The notes under the pieces: model-generated
What the model saw: only the letters and a program-made list of their open reading frames with translations
Databases searched by the model: none
Told to the model about the DNA's origin: nothing
Translations under genes and position numbers: made by a program
From: RHKX01 sp046330285
Lineage (GTDB): Bacteria > Actinomycetota > Thermoleophilia > Solirubrobacterales > 70-9
Direction: 5' to 3'
NCBI GenBank assembly: GCA_046330285.1
Contig: JAXLSX010000003.1
Span: forward strand, 186,001 to 250,000
Length of the DNA stretch: 64,000 nt
Shown: piece after piece, positions 8,328-16,371 of the stretch
Numbering within the stretch: position 1 is the stretch's first letter
How the letters are laid out: each line of letters begins with the position of its first letter

Positions 8328-9631
8328 AGGAACCGGTCGGTGACCCGGTCGATCGCCCAGCCGAGGCGAAGGGCCGGGGTGGTGAAGAGCGGAGCCGGCG
8401 CGTAGCGGGACTCGTCCCGCCAGACGGTCGCGAGGTCGTCGTGGACCTCACCGCCGGCCAACCGGTCCGCCATCAGCGTCCCGAGGTACGGCGCCTGCGA
8501 GAGGCCGTGGCCGTTGTAGCCGAGGGCGTAGAACACGTTCGGCGCCGCCTCGCCGGCGACCGGGAGCCACGAGGGCGTCATCGCGATGAACCCGCCCCAT
8601 GCGCTCGCGGCCCCGATGTCACGCAGGGAGGGGAAGCGCTCGTGGAAACCGCGGACGATGTCGGCGACGATCGGCGGATCCGGGACCCGGGCGCCGAGCA
8701 CGCCGCGGGGCACCTGCGGCAGACGGCTGCCGAAGACCACCGTGTCCCGCTTCGTCCGCCGGTAGCTCTCGAGGATCACGTGCTGGGTGTAGAGACCCTT
8801 CGTGCTCGTCCACCCTGCATCGGCCAACCGATCGGCACCGATCGGCTCGGTCTCGGCGAGGGTCACGAACAGCGGCGCGACCACGCGGTCCGGGGCGAAG
8901 GGCATGTCACGGGCGAATGCGTTGGTCGCTAGTAGCGCGCGCTCGGCACGGATGACGGCGGCCGTCGTCCGGACCTCCACCCCTCCGTTCGCCTCGAGCG
9001 AGACGACCGCCGACTGCTCGTGCGCCGAGACCGGCGAGGCGGCCACGGCGGCGCGAAGGCCACGCGTGAAGAGCCCCGGGTTGAGCACGCCGCCGGAGCG
9101 CTCGAGGATGCCCCCCTTGAAACAGTGCGGCAGGCCGGCCTCGCGACCGTCGACCAGCTCGACCTCGCCACCGCATTCGGCGAGGAAGGCGGCGATCTTC
9201 TCGCCCCGCTTCATCTGTCCCTCCGAGAGCGCCGCCGAGACGTTGCCGCCCGTCTGGTACTCGCACTCGATCCCCCGCGACTCGATCAGGCCCTCGGTGA
9301 AGTGAACCGCGCCGTCGGCGAGGCGAACGAGCTCCGGGGCCCGCTTGCGGAAAAGCGTCGCTAGGAGCTGCGGGTCGCCACCGATCGTCGGTGTCAGATG
9401 CCCGGCGTTTCGCGAGCTCGCGCCCCAGCCGCAGAACGCGGACTCGAGCAGGACGACGTCGGCGCCGAGCTCCGCGAACCGGAGGGCGGCGGCCATACCG
9501 GTCAGCCCGCCGCCGATGACGACGACATCGCAGGTCCGCTCCCCTGCGAGCGGCGGGAACGGATCGTCCGGTGGATCGATCCACCCGCTGAAGGCGAGTC
9601 GTTCTGTGGCGGTCCCGGTCACGGCCGGCAC
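8324..9631 (-). CDS. FAD-dependent oxidoreductase (DAO family, gamma-glutamylputrescine oxidase-like)
   Basis: A 435-residue flavoprotein of the D-amino-acid-oxidase superfamily. The dinucleotide-binding motif GGGLTG is at residues 40-45, followed by a helix and an acidic end (VVLLESAFCGWGASSRN). The GWGASSRNAG stretch, which positions the flavin, and the C-terminal YALGYNGHGLSQAPYLG motif match the PuuB-like amine oxidases. It would oxidise a primary or secondary amine to an imine with release of peroxide. GTG at 9631 has TAGCTG 7 bases upstream. It forms an overlapping pair with the downstream secreted hydrolase. Exact substrate unknown; glycine- or sarcosine-oxidase-like activity is an alternative. 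Confidence 0.82.
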   Translation of the reverse strand: MPAVTGTATERLAFSGWIDPPDDPFPPLAGERTCDVVVIGGGLTGMAAALRFAELGADVVLLESAFCGWGASSRNAGHLTPTIGGDPQLLATLFRKRAPELVRLADGAVHFTEGLIESRGIECEYQTGGNVSAALSEGQMKRGEKIAAFLAECGGEVELVDGREAGLPHCFKGGILERSGGVLNPGLFTRGLRAAVAASPVSAHEQSAVVSLEANGGVEVRTTAAVIRAERALLATNAFARDMPFAPDRVVAPLFVTLAETEPIGADRLADAGWTSTKGLYTQHVILESYRRTKRDTVVFGSRLPQVPRGVLGARVPDPPIVADIVRGFHERFPSLRDIGAASAWGGFIAMTPSWLPVAGEAAPNVFYALGYNGHGLSQAPYLGTLMADRLAGGEVHDDLATVWRDESRYAPAPLFTTPALRLGWAIDRVTDRFL

Positions 9632-9646
9632 AGGTTCGCAGCTACC

Positions 9647-9685
9647 GATCGGGATCGGAGTTGCTGAGCAACCTGAATCCCGATC
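9647..9685 (-). terminator. Nested palindrome after the ring-cleavage operon
   Basis: A perfect 9-bp outer stem, GATCGGGAT (9647-9655) with ATCCCGATC (9677-9685), encloses a 5-bp inner stem GTTGC/GCAAC (9660-9664, 9668-9672) around a TGA loop, separated by 4x4 internal bases. It lies 9 bases beyond the stop of the last ring-cleavage gene and just upstream of the flavoprotein promoter, so it may end the upstream operon or serve as an operator for the next gene. There is no T-run. Confidence 0.55.
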
Positions 9686-9694
9686 AGCGGCGGA

Positions 9695-10129
9695 TCAGCG
9701 GAGGTGCTCGAGGTGGGTGGCCGCCGTCACCTTCTCGATCGTCAGCTCGACGATCACGCGGCCGACCGCGGCGAGCGCCTCGTCGCTCTGCTCCGGCGGG
9801 GGCTCGGGGGCGCCGGTGATCCGCTGCATCACGGCAGCGGTCGGGGCGCCGATGCCCTCGGTCAGGACGCGAGCCGGGCCGGAGATCGTCGCCGAGGGGT
9901 AGGGCGGCTCGGCGGTTCGCACCGACAGCGACGCCCAGCCGGTGCGCTCGACGTCACGGGCCTTGAACCGAGTCGCCTCGGTCGAGACGAAGATGCGGTT
10001 GCCCTCGCGCGCGAAGTAGACGACCGACTGTCGCGGGCGGCCGTTGCGGGCGGCGGTCGCCATCGTCGCGACCGCGGTCCGATCGAGCAGGGTCTCGATC
10101 TCCGGCGTCAGCGGATCGGGGGCGCTCAT
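9695..10129 (-). CDS. Pyridoxamine 5'-phosphate oxidase-fold (FMN/F420-binding) protein
   Basis: A 144-residue split-barrel flavin- or F420-binding protein. The N-terminal strands AVATMATAARNGRPRQSVVYFA and the following IFVSTEATRFKARDVE stretch are typical of the PPOX-type family. The ATG at 10129 overlaps the monooxygenase stop by four bases, so this is the last gene of a four-gene operon; the open frame extends far upstream only because of antisense-free high-GC sequence. In this operon it could supply reduced flavin, act on a pathway intermediate, or be an F420-dependent reductase; sequence alone does not decide. Family call good, role unknown. Confidence 0.82.
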   Translation of the reverse strand: MSAPDPLTPEIETLLDRTAVATMATAARNGRPRQSVVYFAREGNRIFVSTEATRFKARDVERTGWASLSVRTAEPPYPSATISGPARVLTEGIGAPTAAVMQRITGAPEPPPEQSDEALAAVGRVIVELTIEKVTAATHLEHLR

Positions 10130-11712
10130 GCGGCCACGGCCTCGGGACGACGCTCGGGACCGGCGGCGGGCGCGTTTCCGGCCTGCCGGTGAAGCACGCC
10201 GAGGGAGCGCTCGATCGCGTCGCCCTCGGTGGTGCCGGCAGCGAAGACGAACCGATCCGGCCGCAGAAGGACCCAGCTCGCCCCGAACCGCTCCATCCAC
10301 TCGGCGACGACACCGGAGCCGTCCTCGAAGTCGCGCCCGGCGACGAGGACCGGGAAACCGCTCTCGCCGAGCCGGCCGGCAGCGGACGCGTCGAGTGCCA
10401 CCGCCGACCAGCCGCGGCCGAGCAGCTCGTCCAGCAGAAAGGACTCGCCGTCGGCGACGACCTCGGGCTGCGGGAACTGCGAGCCGACGCTGCGCTTGAA
10501 GGGCAGCCGGTGCGGGCCCTCGGCGAAGGCGCCGTCGTCGTAGGCGGGTACCGGCTTGATCCGCTCGCGGATCAGCTCGGCGATGCCGGTCCGGTCGAGG
10601 GTGCCGAGGAATGCGTCGCGGATCGCCGCGACCTTCCGGTCGGTGGTCTGGATGAACCGACCCATCAGGAGCGCGAGCCGCGTCATCGCCTGGACGTGCG
10701 GGCGGCGCTCGCTCTCGTAGCTGCCGAGGAGGCTCTCCGGCGCGCCCCGGGTGACGGCGGCGAGCTTCCAGGCGAGATTGGCCGCGTCGCGGGCGCCGGA
10801 GCTGAACCCCTGGCCGGCGAACGGCGGCATCAGGTGTGCCGCGTCGCCGGCGAGGAAGACGCGGCCCTCGCGCCAGCGGGTCGCCGCGCGGGCGTGGAAG
10901 GTGTAGACGACGGCCCGCTCGACCTCGAATCCGCCGTCGGCAAACCAGGGCTCGAGGCGCTGGCGGACCGACTCCTCGCCGGTGAAGGGCTCGGGATCTT
11001 CGCCGGGATGGAGCATCCACTCCCAGCGGTGGCGGCCGGGTGACATCGGCAGGGAGACGATCGGACGGCGCCAGTCGCCGAAAAAGTGCGGGTGCGGGAC
11101 CCGTTCGACGGGCCGATCGACCAGGACATCGACAACCAGCCACTGCTGGCGGAACGTGAACCCGCCGAACTCGATGCCGAGCAGGCGCCGGACCCAGCTC
11201 GGCCCGCCGTCGCAACCGACGAGCCACGAGGCACGGATCATCGATTCGCCGTCGTCCTGGGAACGCAACTTCGCCTCGATGCCGCTGCCGTCCTGCTCGA
11301 AGTCCTCGAGGCGGACGCCGCGACGCATCTCGACGGTCGGCTCCGCGGCGAGCGCGTCGGCGAGCGTCCGCTCGAGCGTCGGCTGGTGGATCGAGACGAG
11401 CGGCGGATGGCCGTGGATGCCGTCGACCGGGCGGAGGATCGTGTACGGGTTGCCCCGCTCGGGCACGAACGAGACGTCCTCCTGGATCTGACTCGCCGCC
11501 AGGATCTCCCCGGCGACGCCCGCCGACTGGAAGATCCGCAGGACCTCGTCGTCGACGACCGCGGCACGGGGCAGCATGAACGGCTCCGGCGCGGCATCGA
11601 TCGCGAGGACGGATACGCCGGCGCGCCCGAGTAGCAGCGCCAACAGCAGGCCGACCGGGCCGAGCCCGCAGACGAGGACGTCGTAGTCGCGGTCGCCCGC
11701 AGCAGCGCCCAT
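10126..11712 (-). CDS. FAD-dependent aromatic monooxygenase (MhpA/PheA-like hydroxylase)
   Basis: A 528-residue class A flavin monooxygenase that would hydroxylate a phenolic ring with NAD(P)H and O2. Visible motifs are GLGPVG (residues 16-21) for FAD binding, the LPRAAVVDDE stretch typical of MhpA-type hydroxylases, and the GD motif VFLAGDAAHLMPPFAGQG. The C-terminal 140 residues form the thioredoxin-like domain usual in this group. The start is placed at ATG 11712 (MGAAAGDRDYDVLV), four bases after the FAH gene; an upstream in-frame start at 11880 would overlap that gene. In the operon it probably makes the catechol that the extradiol dioxygenase cleaves. Confidence 0.86.
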   Translation of the reverse strand: MGAAAGDRDYDVLVCGLGPVGLLLALLLGRAGVSVLAIDAAPEPFMLPRAAVVDDEVLRIFQSAGVAGEILAASQIQEDVSFVPERGNPYTILRPVDGIHGHPPLVSIHQPTLERTLADALAAEPTVEMRRGVRLEDFEQDGSGIEAKLRSQDDGESMIRASWLVGCDGGPSWVRRLLGIEFGGFTFRQQWLVVDVLVDRPVERVPHPHFFGDWRRPIVSLPMSPGRHRWEWMLHPGEDPEPFTGEESVRQRLEPWFADGGFEVERAVVYTFHARAATRWREGRVFLAGDAAHLMPPFAGQGFSSGARDAANLAWKLAAVTRGAPESLLGSYESERRPHVQAMTRLALLMGRFIQTTDRKVAAIRDAFLGTLDRTGIAELIRERIKPVPAYDDGAFAEGPHRLPFKRSVGSQFPQPEVVADGESFLLDELLGRGWSAVALDASAAGRLGESGFPVLVAGRDFEDGSGVVAEWMERFGASWVLLRPDRFVFAAGTTEGDAIERSLGVLHRQAGNAPAAGPERRPEAVAA

Positions 11713-11716
11713 CGCT

Positions 11717-12700
11717 TCAGCCGGCCGCGACGGTCGCGTTCGCCGGCGCCGCGTCGGGGTCGATCCGGTTGGTGAGCGTGCCGATGCCGTCGATCTCCAG
11801 CTCGACCGTCTGGCCGGGCTGAATCCAGCGGTCGATCTCGAGTCCGCAGCAGCCGGGGATCGTCCCGGTCGAGACGACATCGCCGGGCTCGAGCCGCTCG
11901 CCGGCGGAGGCGTAGGCGAGCATCTCGCCGATGTCGTGAGCGGGACCGGCGGTCGAGCCCTCGCACCAGAGCTCGCCGTCGACGCGGACGCGGCCCGACA
12001 CCCGCGTCCAGTCGGGGATCTCGTCGCCCGTCACGACGTCGCAGCCGATCGAGTTCGCGAACGTCTTCGACTTCACGACCGGGCCGAAGACGTTCTCGCG
12101 GGCGTCGTCGGCCTGAACGTCGCGCGCCGACCAGTCGTTGACGATGAACCAGCCGCCGACAGCCTCCCGCGCCTCGGCGGCCGTTGCGTCGGCGAGCGGC
12201 TTGGCGAGCACGAACGCGAGCTCGAGCTCGAAGTCGAGCCACTCGGTGTGGCGCGGCCACCACATCGGGTCGCCGTCGCCGACCATCGCGCCGTGGTTGG
12301 CGACGTAGAAGGTCGGCGTCTCGTAGAAGCGCTTGTTCGGCTTCAGCTTGGGGAACGTCTTGCCGGTCAGCCGCTCGAAGCCGTCGACGACCTTCGCGAG
12401 CGGCTCGGGGAAGAAGCGCTTGACGAGCATCCGGCTCGACTGGGTCACGTGCGACTCCCAGAGCATGAACGCGCGCATCGAGCGCGGCTGGAACGGGATC
12501 GACGCGGCGGCGGGGTTGGCGCCCACTGCATCGGCGGAGGCGACGATCGCCTCCGCCGCCGCCCTCGCCTCCTCGCCGCCGGCGAGGAACGCGACCATGT
12601 CACGGCTCTGCTCAGCGGTCAGGCCCTCGCCCTCGAGCCGGACCCACTCCCCCGGCCCGCTCTCGGCGATCAGCCCGTCCGGGACGCGGCGCAGCTTCAC
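11717..12700 (-). CDS. Fumarylacetoacetate hydrolase (FAH) family protein
   Basis: A 327-residue FAH-superfamily enzyme. The metal-binding half is visible: an E(x)E pattern in LDFELELAFVLAKPL, the GWFIVNDWSARDVQ segment, and the later GEMLAYASAGERLEPGDVVSTGT stretch with a C-terminal IGTLTNRID-type strand. Members hydrolyse or hydrate carbon-carbon bonds in keto acids made by ring cleavage. The GTG at 12700 overlaps the dioxygenase stop by four bases (GTGA), showing translational coupling. By position it acts on the extradiol ring-fission product. Whether it is a hydrolase, hydratase or decarboxylase cannot be read from the sequence. Confidence 0.87.
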   Translation of the reverse strand: MKLRRVPDGLIAESGPGEWVRLEGEGLTAEQSRDMVAFLAGGEEARAAAEAIVASADAVGANPAAASIPFQPRSMRAFMLWESHVTQSSRMLVKRFFPEPLAKVVDGFERLTGKTFPKLKPNKRFYETPTFYVANHGAMVGDGDPMWWPRHTEWLDFELELAFVLAKPLADATAAEAREAVGGWFIVNDWSARDVQADDARENVFGPVVKSKTFANSIGCDVVTGDEIPDWTRVSGRVRVDGELWCEGSTAGPAHDIGEMLAYASAGERLEPGDVVSTGTIPGCCGLEIDRWIQPGQTVELEIDGIGTLTNRIDPDAAPANATVAAG

Positions 12701-13620
12701 GCCGTCACCCCAGCAGTGGGAGCGGCCGCAGACAGCCGGGTCTGCTCACCCTCGGCGATCGGGAATCCGGTCAGCAGGAAGCGCGGCGGCGGCGGCCCTC
12801 CCCACTGGTTGATCGAGCCGAGGCCGCCCGGCCACTGGCGCGCCTGGTAGTCGCCCTCGGGCGGCATCTTCGCGATGTCGGCGCAGACTTCGATCATCGC
12901 CCCGGCCGTGTCGTGGAAGTAGATGAAGAGGTTATTCCCCGGACCGTGCCGGCTCGGGCCCCAGATCAGCTTCCGCCCGCGCGCGACGAGCCGGTCGCAG
13001 ATCCTCCCCATCGCGTTCAGGTCGGTCGCCGTCCACGCGTAGTGGGAGAGCTCGTGCTTCGGCGCGAGCACCACGGCCATCCCGTGGTGGTCGGGGTCGC
13101 AGTGCCACCAGCTCGCGGTCCGGCCCATCCGGTCGGAGAAGCGGAAGCCGAGGCCCTGCTCGACGAAGCGCTCGGTCCCGCCGAGGCCGCGGGCCTTGAT
13201 CGAGACGTGCTCGAACTTGAGGACCCGATCGCCCTCCGGCGGCTCCGGGACGCCCTCCATCCCGGTGAACAGCTTGAAGACGTGACCGCCGGGGCCGCGC
13301 ACGAGGGCGGCGCGGTCGATGCCGGGCTCGCCGTCGTAGGTGCCGCCGATCAGCTCTCCCCCGGCCGCCGCCATCGCCGAGCGCGCGCGCTCGAGCGTTT
13401 CCGGATCGGCGACCTGAAGCCCGATGTGCTCGTAGCCGCGGGCGCCGTCGCGGCGCTCGATCAGGATCAGCTCGTGGTGGCGGTCGTTGCAGGTCAGGTA
13501 GGAGACGGGCCCGATGCGCTCGGTCTCGACCAGGCCGAGGACGTCGCTGTGGAAATCGACGGCCTCCTCGAGGTCGGGGACGCGGATTGCCATGTGCCCG
13601 ATGCGTTCGACGATCTTCAT
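12697..13620 (-). CDS. Extradiol ring-cleavage dioxygenase (type I, VOC superfamily)
   Basis: A 307-residue two-domain vicinal-oxygen-chelate protein with the iron ligands of type I extradiol dioxygenases: His138 in KFEHVSI, His193 in LSHYAW and Glu244 in AMIEVCAD. It should open a catechol ring next to the hydroxyls (meta cleavage). It is first in the four-gene operon. The start is the ATG at 13620 (MKIVERIGHM), which has TAGGGT (13629-13634) 8 bases upstream and no Shine-Dalgarno; an in-frame start at 13638 would run into that box. The gene diverges from a TetR regulator across a spacer with three repeated operator-like units. The true catechol substrate is unknown. Confidence 0.88.
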   Translation of the reverse strand: MKIVERIGHMAIRVPDLEEAVDFHSDVLGLVETERIGPVSYLTCNDRHHELILIERRDGARGYEHIGLQVADPETLERARSAMAAAGGELIGGTYDGEPGIDRAALVRGPGGHVFKLFTGMEGVPEPPEGDRVLKFEHVSIKARGLGGTERFVEQGLGFRFSDRMGRTASWWHCDPDHHGMAVVLAPKHELSHYAWTATDLNAMGRICDRLVARGRKLIWGPSRHGPGNNLFIYFHDTAGAMIEVCADIAKMPPEGDYQARQWPGGLGSINQWGGPPPPRFLLTGFPIAEGEQTRLSAAAPTAGVTA

Positions 13621-13635
13621 GGGACGGCACCCTAG

Positions 13636-13683
13636 CACAGTTCTGAGGATTTTCTCAGTTCTGAGTTTCCGTTCAGTTCGAGT
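13636..13683. promoter_or_regulatory. Three-unit operator array between TetR gene and ring-cleavage operon
   Basis: CAGTTCTGAG occurs at 13638-13647 and 13656-13665, with a degenerate copy CAGTTCGAG at 13674-13682, an exact 18-base period. The middle unit is the palindrome CTCAG-TT-CTGAG (13654-13665). The array lies between the two -10 candidates: TAGGGT (minus strand, 13629-13634) for the dioxygenase operon and TACGCT (13686-13691) for the TetR gene. It would cover both -35 regions. Repeats are seen; binding by the adjacent TetR is inferred. Confidence 0.65.
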
Positions 13684-13697
13684 GCTACGCTGGCGCT

Positions 13698-14327
13698 ATG
13701 CCGACGTCCGCCCCGAAACTGCCGACGAGGGCCGACCGCCGCCGCGAGCGGACCCGCGCCCGCCTGCTGGAAGCCGCGCGCGAGCTCTTCGCCGAGCAGG
13801 GCGTGGGCGCCACCCGCCTCGGCGAGATCAGCGAGCGCGCCGACGTCGCGGCCGGCTCGCTCTACAACCACTTCTCGGGCAAGGACGAGATCGTCGACGC
13901 GGTGATGGCCGAGATCACCGAGGAGCAGGGAAAGATCGTCGACGCGATGACCGCCGACCTCGACGACCCGGCCGAGGTCGTCGCCTTCGCTCACCGCCAC
14001 TTCGTCCGGCTGGCCGCGACGGAGCCCCACTTCGCGCAGCTCATCGTCAGGCTCGACGCGTCCCACCGCCTGATGACGAAGGCCCTCGGCCCACGGGCCC
14101 TCCGCGACATCCAGCGCGGACTCGACGCCGGGCGCTTCGACTTCCCGGGCGCCGAGGCGGCGGTGACGATCACCGGCGGCGCGCTGCTCGGCGCGATGCG
14201 CGGGGTCTCCGAGGGCCGGCTCGGCCCCGACGCCGACGAGGTTCAGGCAGCCGCGGTGCTGCGGATGCTCGGCCTCACTCCCTCCGAGGCCGCGGAGATA
14301 TCGAGACGGGCCATCCCGGCCGCCTGA
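13698..14327 (+). CDS. TetR/AcrR family regulator of the ring-cleavage operon
   Basis: A 209-residue one-component repressor. The N-terminal helix-turn-helix covers about residues 14-60, with GVGATRLGEISERADVAAGS and LYNHFSGKDEIVDAV, the signature TetR segment. The C-terminal helices form the ligand and dimer domain. ATG 13698 follows TACGCT by six bases, with no Shine-Dalgarno, consistent with a leaderless message. The divergent arrangement with the dioxygenase operon and the repeat array between them suggest that it represses the operon and itself until a phenolic substrate or ring-fission product binds. Family certain; target and ligand inferred from position. Confidence 0.9.
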   Translation: MPTSAPKLPTRADRRRERTRARLLEAARELFAEQGVGATRLGEISERADVAAGSLYNHFSGKDEIVDAVMAEITEEQGKIVDAMTADLDDPAEVVAFAHRHFVRLAATEPHFAQLIVRLDASHRLMTKALGPRALRDIQRGLDAGRFDFPGAEAAVTITGGALLGAMRGVSEGRLGPDADEVQAAAVLRMLGLTPSEAAEISRRAIPAA

Positions 14328-14333
14328 CCCGGC

Positions 14334-14912
14334 TCAGCGCCGAGCGGATTCGGCCTCGAGCAGGATCTTCGTCACGCCGACGACGCCGTCGATGTCGGGC
14401 TCTTGATCGACGGCGATGTTGGCCCAGACGAGCGTCCGCGCCACGAGACCGATCGTCCGGACGACCTCGGCGGAGATCTCCTCGCCGGGGAGCATCTCCG
14501 CGAGGACGGCGACGATCGTCGCGTCCGCCTTCTCGGTGACCGCGCCATCGCGATCGGTGAGGACGCGGAGCGCAAGCGGCGGCTCGCGCCGGGTGAAGGC
14601 GGTCAGTGGCTCGTAACCCGCCGCGAGCTCGAGGAATCGGCTGATGGTCTCGAGGAGGCCTTCGACGCCGGTGCTCGTGACCGTCGGCAGGACCTGGGCG
14701 AGCCACTCGTCGATCAGGCTGCTGATCAGGGTGCCGAGCAGCTGCTCGCGCTCGCCGACCCAGCGATAGAGGGTCGTCCGGTTGATCCCGAGTTGATCGG
14801 CGAGCGCTCCCATCTCGACCCGCTCGCCGGCGAGGAACTGCTCACGGGCCAGACGCAGGGCGTCATCGGGCGTGGGGCGCCGGAAGGCGATCTCGGTGGT
14901 GGCGCTGGCCAT
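14334..14912 (-). CDS. TetR family regulator, QsdR-like
   Basis: A 192-residue regulator with an N-terminal helix-turn-helix (MGALADQLGINRTTLYRWVGEREQLLG, residues about 33-60). The YRWVG version of the recognition helix end, and the C-terminal half with FTRREPPLALRVLT, resemble the QsdR-type TetR subgroup. I choose ATG 14912 over GTG 14918 because TAGGCT (14919-14924) sits six bases before the ATG. It diverges from the cytochrome P450 gene across 138 bases containing a palindrome and a strong promoter, so it most likely controls the P450. It converges on the upstream TetR gene with a six-base gap. Ligand unknown. Confidence 0.85.
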   Translation of the reverse strand: MASATTEIAFRRPTPDDALRLAREQFLAGERVEMGALADQLGINRTTLYRWVGEREQLLGTLISSLIDEWLAQVLPTVTSTGVEGLLETISRFLELAAGYEPLTAFTRREPPLALRVLTDRDGAVTEKADATIVAVLAEMLPGEEISAEVVRTIGLVARTLVWANIAVDQEPDIDGVVGVTKILLEAESARR

Positions 14913-14952
14913 GGTCACAGCCTAGCGCGCCGATAAGACGTACCACACGTTG

Positions 14953-14998
14953 GATGCTTCTGCATCGTCTTGACATTGTGTTGCATCGCGGCTAGGGT
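14953..14998 (+). promoter_or_regulatory. P450 promoter with adjacent palindrome
   Basis: A near-consensus promoter: TTGACA (14970-14975), a 17-base spacer, then TAGGGT (14993-14998), about 52 bases before the P450 start. Directly upstream is the palindrome GATGC-TTCT-GCATC (14953-14966). TGCATCG occurs at 14961 and again at 14982, 21 bases apart, flanking the -35. These are plausible binding sites for the divergent TetR. Sequence seen; regulation inferred. Confidence 0.65.
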
Positions 14999-15050
14999 GA
15001 TCCGCGAGCACCGGAGCGAACGACCGGGCACCCCACCCTCGGAGGAGACG

Positions 15051-16310
15051 ATGACCACCACACTCGCGACCCCAGAGCTGAACGAGATCGACGTCAGCGA
15101 CCTCGACCTCTGGGAGGTCGGTCCCCCGCACGAGGTGTTCCGCCGGCTCCGCGAGATGCCGGGCCTGCACTGGAGCGAGCTCGGCGACTTCCCCGACGAG
15201 GGCGGGTTCTGGTCGATCGTCCGCTTCGAGGACATCGCGACCGTCGGCCGCGACCACGAGACCTACTCCTCCGACCGGAGCATCATCCTCGTCGATCACC
15301 TCGCGCCCGAGGGGGAGCCGGACCCGATCGACCTCAGCGCGAACATGCTGATCTCGCAGGACCCGCCCCGCCATGACCGGCTCAAGAGCCTCGTCCAGCG
15401 GGCGTTCACGCCGAAGCGCGCGCAGGAGCACACCGAGCGGATGCGGGAGATCATCAACCTCGTCTGGGACCGGGCGCTCGGCGAGCACCCGGACGGGCGT
15501 ATCGACCTCGTCCAGGACGTCGGCGTCTACGTCCCCTCGATGGTGATCGGCGACATGCTCGGCGTACCGCGCGAGGACGCCGACCGGCTCGTCGACTGGA
15601 CCAACCGGACGACGGCCTTCGAGGACCCGCGCATGGTCCCCGACCTCGGTGAGGTCTGGCGGGCGCTGGAGGAGTTCATCCCCTACGTCGACGGGATGAT
15701 CCAGGAGCGCGAGAAGGCGCCAACCGACGACCTCACCTCGGCGGTGATCGAGGCCGAGATCGACGGCGAGAAGCTCAGCCACGAAGAGGTGCTGATGTTC
15801 TTCTTCCTGCTGATGGTCGCCGGTAACGACTCGACCCGCGCCGTCTTCACCTCGGGCATGAAGAGCCTGATGGAGGATCCCGAGCAGATGGAGCTCGTCC
15901 GCTCCGGCGCCGTGCCGCTCGAGCAGGTCGTCGAGGAGTTCGTCCGCTTCCACCCCGCCTTCGCCTACATGCGCCGGACCGCCACCCGCGATGCGGAGCT
16001 CGCGGGTCAGGAGATCGCCGCCGGCGACAAGCTCGCCCTCTGGTACGTCTCCGGCAACCGCGACGCGGACGCGTTCGAGGATCCCGACGTCTTCGATGTC
16101 CGCCGCGACCCCAACAACCACCAGGGATTCGGCGGCGGCGGCCGTCACTTCTGCCTCGGAGCCGGTCTCGCCCGGCTCGAGCTGAAGCTCTGGATCGAGG
16201 AGACGCTCCGGCGCTTCTCCGACCTCGAGCTCGACGGGCCGACCCAGCGCATGCGCTCCACCTTCCTCAACCAGTGGAGCAACATCCCGGTCGCGGTGAC
16301 CGAGCGCTGA
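15051..16310 (+). CDS. Cytochrome P450 monooxygenase
   Basis: A 419-residue soluble bacterial P450. All signature elements are present: the I-helix oxygen-binding motif AGNDST (257-262), the ExxR pair Glu296/Arg299 in EFVR, and the haem loop FGGGGRHFCLGAG with the ligand Cys368. Start ATG 15051 follows GGAGGAG at four bases; an in-frame ATG at 14970 would lie inside the -35 box of its promoter. No ferredoxin or reductase gene is adjacent, so redox partners must be encoded elsewhere. It resembles the CYP group that hydroxylates steroids, fatty acids or terpenoids, but substrate cannot be read. Control by the divergent QsdR-like TetR is likely. Confidence 0.94.
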   Translation: MTTTLATPELNEIDVSDLDLWEVGPPHEVFRRLREMPGLHWSELGDFPDEGGFWSIVRFEDIATVGRDHETYSSDRSIILVDHLAPEGEPDPIDLSANMLISQDPPRHDRLKSLVQRAFTPKRAQEHTERMREIINLVWDRALGEHPDGRIDLVQDVGVYVPSMVIGDMLGVPREDADRLVDWTNRTTAFEDPRMVPDLGEVWRALEEFIPYVDGMIQEREKAPTDDLTSAVIEAEIDGEKLSHEEVLMFFFLLMVAGNDSTRAVFTSGMKSLMEDPEQMELVRSGAVPLEQVVEEFVRFHPAFAYMRRTATRDAELAGQEIAAGDKLALWYVSGNRDADAFEDPDVFDVRRDPNNHQGFGGGGRHFCLGAGLARLELKLWIEETLRRFSDLELDGPTQRMRSTFLNQWSNIPVAVTER

Positions 16311-16317
16311 GACCCGC

Positions 16318-16334
16318 GCCGGCACCGGGCCGGC
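16318..16334 (+). terminator. Hairpin after the P450 gene
   Basis: GCCGGC (16318-16323) and GCCGGC (16329-16334) form a 6-bp stem with a five-base loop, seven bases after the P450 stop. There is no T-run, as is common in GC-rich actinobacteria. Candidate terminator only. Confidence 0.4.
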
Positions 16335-16371
16335 ACTTCAGGACAGCCGCGGCTCCTATCCTCCTGCTTGG

